6,488 bases of DNA from a bacterium (GTDB lineage: Bacteria; Latescibacterota; UBA2968; GCA-2709665). The DNA lies in the NCBI GenBank assembly GCA_027619145.1, contig JAQCGA010000243.1, positions 1-6,488 of the forward strand. Reading direction: 5' to 3'. Positions 1 through 5,556 of this stretch are shown piece by piece (the stretch's first letter is position 1; each line of letters begins with the position of its first letter). A model generated the notes under the pieces. The model was given only the letters and a program-made list of their open reading frames with translations, was not told the DNA's origin and ran no database searches. Both the position numbers and the translations under genes were made by a program.

Positions 1-1125
1 GTGTGCGGCCAATGATTTGGCATCCCCAATATTCACAAGGCGTTTGAACAACTGAAGCGAATCATAAAGTTTTACAGCAGCATCAAAACCACCCTTGATA
101 CCAAACGTCAGCAGCGCAGAAGGTTTCCCGTTGGTATACTTTTGCGCCAATTCATAGTAGGGCGAATCGGGCAACCCTGCAAACTTCACCCAAGAAACAC
201 TGTCGTGATTGTTGAGATAATTTGCAACTGCAATGGCATTGTCACAATGCCGTTCCATTCTAAGAGCCAGCGTTTCAATTCCTTGTAAAATCAAGAAGGC
301 ATTAAAAGGGCTTATGCAAGAACCCGTATTGCGCAAGGGCACCGTTCGGGCCCGACCAATAAAGGCAGCAGGCCCCAGCGCTTCCGTATAGACCACCCCG
401 TGATACGACGGTTCCGGATTGTTCAACATCGGAAACCGATCGGCGTGCTCTGCCCAAGGAAATTTCCCAGAATCAACAATAATACCACCCAATGAATTCC
501 CGTGCCCACCCATGTATTTTGTGAGTGAATGTACCACGATCGTGGCACCATAATCAATGGGGCGAATCAAAAGTGGCGCAACCGTATTGTCCGCAATAAC
601 GGGCACACCGTTTTTGTCTGCCATTTTGCAGATGGCTTCCAGGTCAACAATATTACCCGCCGGGTTGCCAATGGTTTCGCAATAGACCGCAGCCGTTTTA
701 TCGTCAATCAGCGCTTCCAATTTCTCGGGGCTATCATCTTCGGCAAATCGAACCTCAATGCCTTGCTTGGGCAACATATGCGCAAATAAGGTATACGTGC
801 CGCCATAGAGTAGCGGTACAGAGACGATGTTGCTTCCCATTTCAGCAATGGTCAAAATGGAATAATTAACCGCCGCACTGCCCGAACTAACGGCCAACCC
901 AGCAATGCCACCTTCCAACTCGGCCACGCGTTTTTCCAACACATCGGAGGTGGGGTTCATAATGCGGGTATAAATGTTGCCCGGCACTGCCAAGTTGAAG
1001 AGATCGGCACCGTGTTGGGCGTTGTCAAACTCATACGCAACCGTTTGATAAATAGGCACCGCAACCGCATGGGTCGTTGGATCTGTTTCATAGCCAGCAT
1101 GGATGGCGATTGTTTCAGGTTTCAT
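1..1125 (-). CDS. metY: O-acetylhomoserine sulfhydrylase (aminocarboxypropyltransferase), 3' end cut by window
   Basis: This is a PLP-dependent enzyme of the Cys/Met metabolism family. It joins O-acylhomoserine (normally O-acetyl) with sulfide to give homocysteine, in the cytoplasm. I translated 375 uninterrupted residues from the ATG at 1125. The start MKPETIAIHAGYETD is typical of the family. YTRIMNPT (residues 52-59) carries the Tyr and Arg that bind the PLP phosphate of the neighbouring subunit, SSGSAA (80-85) is the cofactor loop, D179 in VIADNT faces the pyridine nitrogen, and K203 in SLTKYMGGHG is the Schiff-base lysine. The frame runs off the left edge after GDAKSLAAH. Family members are usually about 425-430 residues, so roughly 50 are missing; this is a window effect, not a broken gene. 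A strong AGGAGG precedes the start, and metA lies 47 bases upstream on the same strand, so the two are likely co-transcribed. A cystathionine gamma-synthase is less likely because the N-terminal motifs and GNPAG region fit MetY. Confidence 0.95.
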   Translation of the reverse strand, partial: MKPETIAIHAGYETDPTTHAVAVPIYQTVAYEFDNAQHGADLFNLAVPGNIYTRIMNPTSDVLEKRVAELEGGIAGLAVSSGSAAVNYSILTIAEMGSNIVSVPLLYGGTYTLFAHMLPKQGIEVRFAEDDSPEKLEALIDDKTAAVYCETIGNPAGNIVDLEAICKMADKNGVPVIADNTVAPLLIRPIDYGATIVVHSLTKYMGGHGNSLGGIIVDSGKFPWAEHADRFPMLNNPEPSYHGVVYTEALGPAAFIGRARTVPLRNTGSCISPFNAFLILQGIETLALRMERHCDNAIAVANYLNNHDSVSWVKFAGLPDSPYYELAQKYTNGKPSALLTFGIKGGFDAAVKLYDSLQLFKRLVNIGDAKSLAAH

Positions 1126-1135
1126 ACGCTTTTTT

Positions 1136-1141
1136 CCTCCT
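1136..1141 (-). promoter_or_regulatory. Ribosome binding site of metY
   Basis: A perfect AGGAGG on the minus strand lies 10 bases upstream of the ATG at 1125. It fixes the metY start. It lies in the 47-base gap after metA and shows that metY can be translated independently of metA. The same gap has no terminator-like hairpin, which supports read-through from metA. Confidence 0.85.
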
Positions 1142-1172
1142 GGTTATAATGGATATATACTGAAATCGTATG

Positions 1173-2225
1173 TTATGTTTTTGGGAAAGGGGATGTATCC
1201 AAAAGGCTGGGACGAGTAAAATCGGCCTTCTGATAAACCAAACCAAGCCAATTATTAAAAATAGCTTTGCCTGTATCCCCCCACGTATTGTCCAGATGAA
1301 GTGCTATTTGTTCCTCCGGAAAAGTGGGAACCGGTTCACCTTGTTGTTGCGCCACTCGAACAGCGCGTTCATACTGATCGACAATAGCCGTGGCCGCATC
1401 GGAAAAATAATTGTCGGGATGGGGGGGATAATCTGTGCGCTCGCCATCGATATATCGATTTACTTCTCGTTTATACTCTTTGAGCAGGCTATTCCAATCG
1501 TATTCAGGGTGTCCTTGAAAATACACAATACGATATTGATCGGCGCTCACCGCCATATGCATTTCGCCTGTTTCACTCTCAATCAAAACAGTGACTCCAG
1601 CATCCGCCAATGCCTCCCGAGGGATCGTATTGTGCCGAGAGTGTGGCACATCAAAACGCGTGTTGATCGCCCGAAGCAAAGGGTGTTTGGGCTGCACAAT
1701 GCGGTGCGGGTAAACACCCCATAACTTTTGAGGCATCAAACGGCGATCGATGTGATACAATTTTTTCATGAGGGCGTGGGTAGAAAGACAAGAACAGAGA
1801 ATAGAAATCACATTCTCCTGAGCCCAATCAACCACCTTCATCAACGGCACCCAGAAAGGCTCTTGCTCCAAGGTTGGGTTTGCAACATTGGCCCCAGTAA
1901 TAATCAGCGCATCGAGGCCCATTTCTTGTACCTGCTCAAATGTCGTATAATAACGATCAATATGTTCGCGGGTGTCATCCGATCGGAGCAACCCCGGCAC
2001 CGTGAATGGATAAACAAAAAACTGTGCTATTTGATTGCAGCTGCCAACCAAGCGCAAAAATTGCCGTTCGGTAGCCCGCAAGGCCGCATCGGGCATCATA
2101 TTGAGAAAACCAATATGCAATTCGCGAATATCCTGATGCAGCGCATTTTCTAACGAGAGCACATCCTCGCCGCTTGCGCGCAAATCTTCAAAGGATGGCA
2201 AAGATGTATGGGCAACCAGTGGCAT
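1173..2225 (-). CDS. metA: Homoserine O-acyltransferase, MetA family
   Basis: MetA activates homoserine by transferring an acyl group (succinyl or acetyl from its CoA ester) to the side-chain hydroxyl, the first committed step of methionine synthesis. The protein is 350 residues, somewhat longer than E. coli MetA (309) because of an N-terminal stretch and an insertion around residues 275-305 (AATAIVDQYERAVRVAQQQG). The family core is clear: LNMMPDAALRATERQFLRLV (41-60), DALIITGANV (105-114), the nucleophile C146 in ILCSCLSTHA, LWGVYPHRI (168-176), VPHSR (193-197) and the catalytic H239/E241 pair in FQGHPEYD. Aligned by eye to E. coli, A115 falls at the acyl-specificity position (Gly111 in succinyl enzymes, Glu in acetyl enzymes), so the donor cannot be read off. 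Pairing with metY favours acetyl-CoA, but MetA proteins of this sub-type also occur in proteobacteria annotated as succinyltransferases. The start at 2225 is supported by a GGGGAAG four bases upstream and a promoter about 40 bases upstream. Confidence 0.94.
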   Translation of the reverse strand: MPLVAHTSLPSFEDLRASGEDVLSLENALHQDIRELHIGFLNMMPDAALRATERQFLRLVGSCNQIAQFFVYPFTVPGLLRSDDTREHIDRYYTTFEQVQEMGLDALIITGANVANPTLEQEPFWVPLMKVVDWAQENVISILCSCLSTHALMKKLYHIDRRLMPQKLWGVYPHRIVQPKHPLLRAINTRFDVPHSRHNTIPREALADAGVTVLIESETGEMHMAVSADQYRIVYFQGHPEYDWNSLLKEYKREVNRYIDGERTDYPPHPDNYFSDAATAIVDQYERAVRVAQQQGEPVPTFPEEQIALHLDNTWGDTGKAIFNNWLGLVYQKADFTRPSLLDTSPFPKT

Positions 2226-2229
2226 AAGA

Positions 2230-2250
2230 CTTCCCCAATTTAAATTGAAG
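2230..2250 (-). promoter_or_regulatory. metA leader: AT-rich palindrome overlapping the ribosome binding site
   Basis: CAATTTAAATTG is a perfect 12-base palindrome at 2236-2247. It abuts GGGGAAG (2230-2236), the probable Shine-Dalgarno of metA. Flanking CTTC and GAAG extend the dyad if GGG is bulged, giving about 7 paired bases in RNA with a four-base loop. It could be a repressor operator just downstream of the transcription start, or a small hairpin that hides the ribosome site. It does not resemble an E. coli MetJ box (AGACGTCT). Function is inferred only; AT-rich palindromes also arise by chance. Confidence 0.4.
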
Positions 2251-2264
2251 ATGCAAAGAGCATG

Positions 2265-2293
2265 ATATTACGAGAAATTAATCGAAATATCAA
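2265..2293 (-). promoter_or_regulatory. Sigma-70-type promoter for metA-metY
   Basis: On the minus strand, TTGATA (2293-2288) is followed by exactly 17 bases and TAATAT (2270-2265). Both hexamers are one mismatch from consensus with optimal spacing, in an AT-rich stretch directly upstream of metA. The predicted start point is near 2257-2259, giving a leader of about 33 nt. The location makes this the likely promoter of the metA-metY operon. Confidence 0.72.
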
Positions 2294-2383
2294 GTGTTTA
2301 TCAATCCCAATATCCCCCAATTGTAATCCGGAACGCCAGAGTGGGTCCCGAACTTGATTCAAAGATAGCTTCAGGACAGCAAC

Positions 2384-2419
2384 CAGGAGCAGATGTGCGA
2401 TTACGCGCGCCTGCTCCTG
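2384..2419. repeat. Perfect 9-base inverted repeat with 18-base loop in the transporter-metA gap
   Basis: CAGGAGCAG (2384-2392) and CTGCTCCTG (2411-2419) are perfect reverse complements separated by 18 bases. A G-U pair can extend the stem inward, and a small GCG/CGC helix can form in the loop. It lies 47 bases past the stop of the membrane protein gene and about 90 bases upstream of the metA -35 box. There is no T-run on the minus side, so it is not a canonical intrinsic terminator for the upstream gene. It may be an mRNA 3'-end stabilising hairpin, a Rho-linked end, or a protein site. The rest of 2294-2465 shows nothing I can name. Confidence 0.5.
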
Positions 2420-2465
2420 CTTTATTGGTGTTTTGAGGAACCCCAATGTTCATCGAAGAAGAAGA

Positions 2466-4406
2466 TTACCAGTCGTTTAAAGGGTGCCCATTTCCGTTGA
2501 ACCAGATGGTGTCTACGGCGATACCCAGGCCCACGCCTGCCAGATAGCCCATGAACAGGCCCAGGAAAAGTGGGGTGAGGCGGCGGTAGGTGTTGAGGCC
2601 ACCGAAGCGGAGGATGAGGGTTTTGACGAGCCAGGGGATGAAGATGGACGTGACACTGCTGCGCAGGACGTTGGAGGCGGATATGGTGAAGCCGATGGGG
2701 TGGATGGGAAACCCCGGGAACCGGTAGCGCAGAAGGAAGAGCAGGCCTGTGAATGCGGCACCGATGCCCAGGAACATGACGCGGTTCCAGTCTGTACCGA
2801 AGCTGCCCTGTTGGATACGGGCGGCGGTAAAACGCCAGATGCCTACGCCGCCGTCGTTGGAGCCGTTGAAGCTGACCACGCCAAAGTTGTAGCTGCCCAT
2901 CACGTGATAGCCTTGATAGAGGATGAAGGCAATGACGGCCGCCGCACCGAGCAGCGTACCCAGCAGGACTGCGGGTACCAGGGTACGCCGCCGGTGTGCG
3001 TTCATGACCATGCCAAAGCGCGGGATGTGGGCAAGCGCGGTAACGGCCCAAGTTTTTCCGTCGCAGAAGAAGGTGTAGGTAAGCGCCAGGGCAATGGCGC
3101 TGGCCGGGCCGAGGCCCGAGATGCCGAAGAGGTGCCAGGTGAAGGCCTGGGCGGTGATGGGGCCGCGCAGGAAGACGAGGCCGCTTTCGACAATGATGCG
3201 GGCCATGCCCAGGTAGAGGATGAGGGTGCCGAACCAGAAGGTGAGTAGCGGCAGAACGTCCATCCCGGCCTGAAAGAGCCAGACGAGCAGGTAGAGGCAA
3301 CCGGCCAGCATGAGATAGACCGCGGTGCGGTAGGAGAGGAGTTCACCCGAGTCTTCCAAGTGGCCTTTGCCGGTGAAGGCTTTTCGGAAGACCGCGCCGA
3401 GATGTTGCCGGGCAATCCAGAGGCCCCAGCAAACAAAGACGATGAGGCCGCCGAAGCTTTGCCAGCCGATGGCGGGGTCGAAGGAGCACCACATGTCTGA
3501 ACCGCCAATGCTGTAGCCGATGCGGTTGAAGAGGCCTACCTGCAAGATGGCCAGGAGGTGAAACACCCAGATGCTTAAGAGGACGTCGGATTTGGTGAAG
3601 TAGGCGAAGGCAATGGTCATGGGGTGCATGGAGAAGGCGAAGTACGGGAAGCCTTTTCCGATGCGGATGATTTTGCGGTTGTGCACGGTCATTGGGATGT
3701 CCAGCTCGGGCAGGGCTTTGATGAACAGGGCCGCGATGTTCCAGCAGAAGATGCCCAGGACGAGCCAGAAGCCGATGCGGAAGAGCCGGGAACGAACGAG
3801 GGTGGAGAGGGTGCCTGTGGAACCGGAGACGCCGGTGAGTTCCAGGACGGCGGTGGCAATAGGAAAGGCCAGGCGTTCATTCTCCATCCACTGTTTACGG
3901 AGGATGATGACCATGCAGAAGCTGACGAGGAGAACGGAACCCAGGAAGCTACTCCACCAGAAGAAGGGAATGGCCCAGGCGGACCAGGGGATGGATTCAC
4001 CCGAGGGAAGGCTTTCGTAAAAGCCGGTGGTGGCGCTGCGGTCTGCTACAATGGTCCAGGAGGGAATGCGGTCCAGCAGGACTTCGGCCCATCGGTTTTC
4101 GGGGGTGGCGAAGTAGGTGGGCGCGGAGAGGACGCCCAGGAAATAGCCGGAGAGCCATTCGCCCTGCATGGTGGCGGCGACCATGCCGATGCAGCAGATG
4201 GTGAGGAGTTCGGAAGAGGAAAGCCCCCGGCCCTGGCGGGACAGAGGCAGGTTGAGGCCGAGGAGGCAGATGAAGGGGATGAGCAGGGCCACCGAGAGGT
4301 GCGCATAGTCCGCCCGTGAAGAGTGGACGATGAGGCTGGAATATGCTGGCCAGAGGTTGACCCAGATGGCCATGGCCAGGCCGAGAAGGAGGGCACGTTT
4401 GGTCAT
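2466..4406 (-). CDS. Polytopic membrane protein, DUF6785/DUF6784 type (OPT-like putative transporter)
   Basis: This 646-residue hydrophobic protein has, by eye, about 13-14 membrane segments (near residues 4-26, 38-52, 68-92, 143-169, 210-230, 258-290, 317-333, 362-380, 384-405, 425-447, 475-497, 545-560, 585-600 and 612-635). The first part matches my memory of DUF6785, including the hallmark WMENERLAFPIA (173-184), which resembles motifs of OPT-family oligopeptide/metal-chelate transporters. The end matches DUF6784: LLRYRFPGFPIHPIG (558-572), WLVKTLILRFGG (592-603), NTYRRLTPLFLGLFMGY (605-621). Length is normal for the pair and the frame is intact. Substrate is unknown; transport is inferred from topology and OPT resemblance. 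The start at 4406 is favoured because MTKR followed by a membrane segment gives a normal positive-inside N-terminus, yet no Shine-Dalgarno is visible: a terminator-like hairpin and pyrimidine tract sit there instead. The upstream neighbour is a dehydrogenase on the same strand, 63 bases away. Confidence 0.85.
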   Translation of the reverse strand: MTKRALLLGLAMAIWVNLWPAYSSLIVHSSRADYAHLSVALLIPFICLLGLNLPLSRQGRGLSSSELLTICCIGMVAATMQGEWLSGYFLGVLSAPTYFATPENRWAEVLLDRIPSWTIVADRSATTGFYESLPSGESIPWSAWAIPFFWWSSFLGSVLLVSFCMVIILRKQWMENERLAFPIATAVLELTGVSGSTGTLSTLVRSRLFRIGFWLVLGIFCWNIAALFIKALPELDIPMTVHNRKIIRIGKGFPYFAFSMHPMTIAFAYFTKSDVLLSIWVFHLLAILQVGLFNRIGYSIGGSDMWCSFDPAIGWQSFGGLIVFVCWGLWIARQHLGAVFRKAFTGKGHLEDSGELLSYRTAVYLMLAGCLYLLVWLFQAGMDVLPLLTFWFGTLILYLGMARIIVESGLVFLRGPITAQAFTWHLFGISGLGPASAIALALTYTFFCDGKTWAVTALAHIPRFGMVMNAHRRRTLVPAVLLGTLLGAAAVIAFILYQGYHVMGSYNFGVVSFNGSNDGGVGIWRFTAARIQQGSFGTDWNRVMFLGIGAAFTGLLFLLRYRFPGFPIHPIGFTISASNVLRSSVTSIFIPWLVKTLILRFGGLNTYRRLTPLFLGLFMGYLAGVGLGIAVDTIWFNGNGHPLNDW

Positions 4407-4438
4407 AAGAAAAGAAGGGGCGGCCCGCCGGGTCGCCC
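4407..4438 (-). terminator. Intrinsic terminator or attenuator directly before the membrane protein start codon
   Basis: On the minus strand, bases 4438-4418 form a GC-only helix: GGGCG pairs with CGCCC, one A-C mismatch follows, then CCC pairs with GGG across a three-base loop. It is followed by CTTCTTTTCTT (4417-4407), which runs straight into the ATG at 4406. It is 32 bases past the stop of the dehydrogenase gene, a usual place for a terminator. The tail is U-rich but interrupted by C, so termination may be partial. Because it occupies the position of a ribosome site, it could also control expression of the downstream gene. Confidence 0.62.
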
Positions 4439-4469
4439 GTACAGGAGGATCAATGGGATTGTGGGATTT

Positions 4470-5522
4470 TTAATCTCCGGCTTTTACGACAATTTTGATG
4501 GCGTCTTTGTTGTCCAGGCGGTAGCCGCTGCGGAGGGCGTTGAAGCCTTCGGCGACGCGGTCCAGGGGAAGGGTGTGGCTGACCATGTCTGCGTATGGAA
4601 ATTCGTTTCGTTCCAGGATGGGTAGGCCGCGGAGGAAGTGTTCGGGGCGGCTGGCCCAGACGGCTTCAAAACGTAAATTTTTGCGCATGAACATCTGGTT
4701 GGGGTTGCAGTCGAAGGTGCCTACGTCCACGAAGTGGCCCATTTCTACGTAGGTGCCGCTGTTTCGCAGGTAGTCCAGGCCTTCGGGAATGGCGGGGAGG
4801 AAGCCAGCGCATTCAAAGACGACGTCCGCGCCTTCGTTTCGGGGGGTGTTTTCGAGGACGAGTTGTTTGCGTTCTTCGGGGTCTTTGATTTCGCCGATGT
4901 CGATGGTGACGTCTGCACCCAGGCGTTTGGCCAGTTCGAGTCTGCCAGAAGGGCCTCCGACCATGATGAGCTTTCCGGCGCCGCTGGCTTTTGCACAGAT
5001 GAGGGTGACCAGGCCAATGGCACCGGAGCCCTGGACAACGGCGGTGTCTCCAAACTGGAGGCCAGCGCGCATGATACCGTGTACCCCAATGGTGAAGGGT
5101 TCCAGGAGGACGGCGATTTCGGGCGGAAGGTCGGTTCTGAGGACGACGGTGTCGGGGTTCCAGAGGTAGATGTATTCTGCAAACCCGCCGCGCAGGTAGG
5201 GTTTTTCTTCGGCCTGGAGGAAGCCGTAGGCACCTTTGGATGTGCCGGGTACATGAGCAATGCGGTCACCTTCGCGGATGGGGCGGCCCAGGGCGTCTTT
5301 TTCTACGCCTTTGCCCAGTTTGGCTACGATGCCCACATTTTCGTGGCCCATGATAATTTCACCGGACAGGCGCTGGTATTCCCAGTTGTGCAGGTCTGTG
5401 CCACAGATTCCGGCCAGCTCTTGTTTGACGAGAATGGTACCTGGTTCGGGATCTGGAATGGGGTACTCGCGGATTTCGAAGCGTTCGCCTACCATAACAG
5501 AGGCGCGTGCGGTCTGTGACAT
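4470..5522 (-). CDS. Zinc-dependent medium-chain alcohol/polyol dehydrogenase (TM0436-like MDR)
   Basis: This 350-residue medium-chain dehydrogenase/reductase probably oxidises a secondary alcohol or polyol (or reduces the ketone) with a nicotinamide cofactor in the cytoplasm. Catalytic-zinc motifs are present: C40-G-T-D43-L-H45, GHE (59-61) and the ligand-position E141 in LLEPFTIGVH. The Rossmann motif is QGSGAIG (164-170). The overall pattern, including the insert GVEKDALGRPIREGDRI (72-88), fits the TM0436-like MDR subgroup. Two oddities stand out. The loop after GDRI (89-112) has no cysteine, so the four-Cys structural zinc is missing. The end of the second Rossmann strand reads MVGGPSGR (187-194) instead of carrying the usual Asp/Glu, so NAD versus NADP preference is open. 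AGGAG at 5534-5530, seven bases from the ATG, supports the start. It follows the nucleotidyltransferase gene by 34 bases (operon) and precedes a terminator-like hairpin. The exact substrate cannot be read. Confidence 0.88.
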   Translation of the reverse strand: MSQTARASVMVGERFEIREYPIPDPEPGTILVKQELAGICGTDLHNWEYQRLSGEIIMGHENVGIVAKLGKGVEKDALGRPIREGDRIAHVPGTSKGAYGFLQAEEKPYLRGGFAEYIYLWNPDTVVLRTDLPPEIAVLLEPFTIGVHGIMRAGLQFGDTAVVQGSGAIGLVTLICAKASGAGKLIMVGGPSGRLELAKRLGADVTIDIGEIKDPEERKQLVLENTPRNEGADVVFECAGFLPAIPEGLDYLRNSGTYVEMGHFVDVGTFDCNPNQMFMRKNLRFEAVWASRPEHFLRGLPILERNEFPYADMVSHTLPLDRVAEGFNALRSGYRLDNKDAIKIVVKAGD

Positions 5523-5529
5523 TGTGGTT

Positions 5530-5534
5530 CTCCT
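5530..5534 (-). promoter_or_regulatory. Ribosome binding site of the alcohol dehydrogenase gene
   Basis: AGGAG on the minus strand lies seven bases before the ATG at 5522, within the 34-base gap after the nucleotidyltransferase stop. It fixes the start and shows normal Shine-Dalgarno use here, unlike the membrane protein gene that follows. Confidence 0.8.
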
Positions 5535-5556
5535 GGTGTGATAGTGCGGGCTGGGG

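Noticed and set aside
1..60. Truncation of metY as a pseudogene
   Set aside because: The frame is fully open to the window edge and stops only because the sequence ends; motifs up to GDAKSLAAH are intact.
1126..1172. Separate promoter or terminator between metA and metY
   Set aside because: The gap is AT-rich, but no convincing -35/-10 pair and no stem with a T-run is present; only the metY ribosome site is clear.
2240..2446. 68-codon minus-strand frame in the gap upstream of metA, considered as a leader peptide or transposase remnant
   Set aside because: It contains the whole metA promoter, has no clear ribosome site and no motif I can tie to a transposase or leader peptide.
2226..2465. 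SAM riboswitch upstream of metA
   Set aside because: No conserved SAM-I or SAM-II core could be recognised, and the likely promoter leaves only about 33 nt of leader.
2484..3248. Long plus-strand open frame (254 codons) opposite the membrane protein gene
   Set aside because: The translation is very acidic and low in complexity (many E, D, G, A), as expected for the antisense of a C-rich hydrophobic coding sequence. It lacks recognisable motifs and overlaps a gene with clear family motifs.
3624..4319. Second plus-strand open frame (231 codons) opposite the same gene
   Set aside because: Same acidic, glycine-rich antisense character, with no family resemblance and no ribosome site I can support.
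4734..5519. Plus-strand open frame (261 codons) antisense to the alcohol dehydrogenase
   Set aside because: It mirrors the dehydrogenase frame almost end to end. The dehydrogenase has catalytic and Rossmann motifs; the antisense frame has none.
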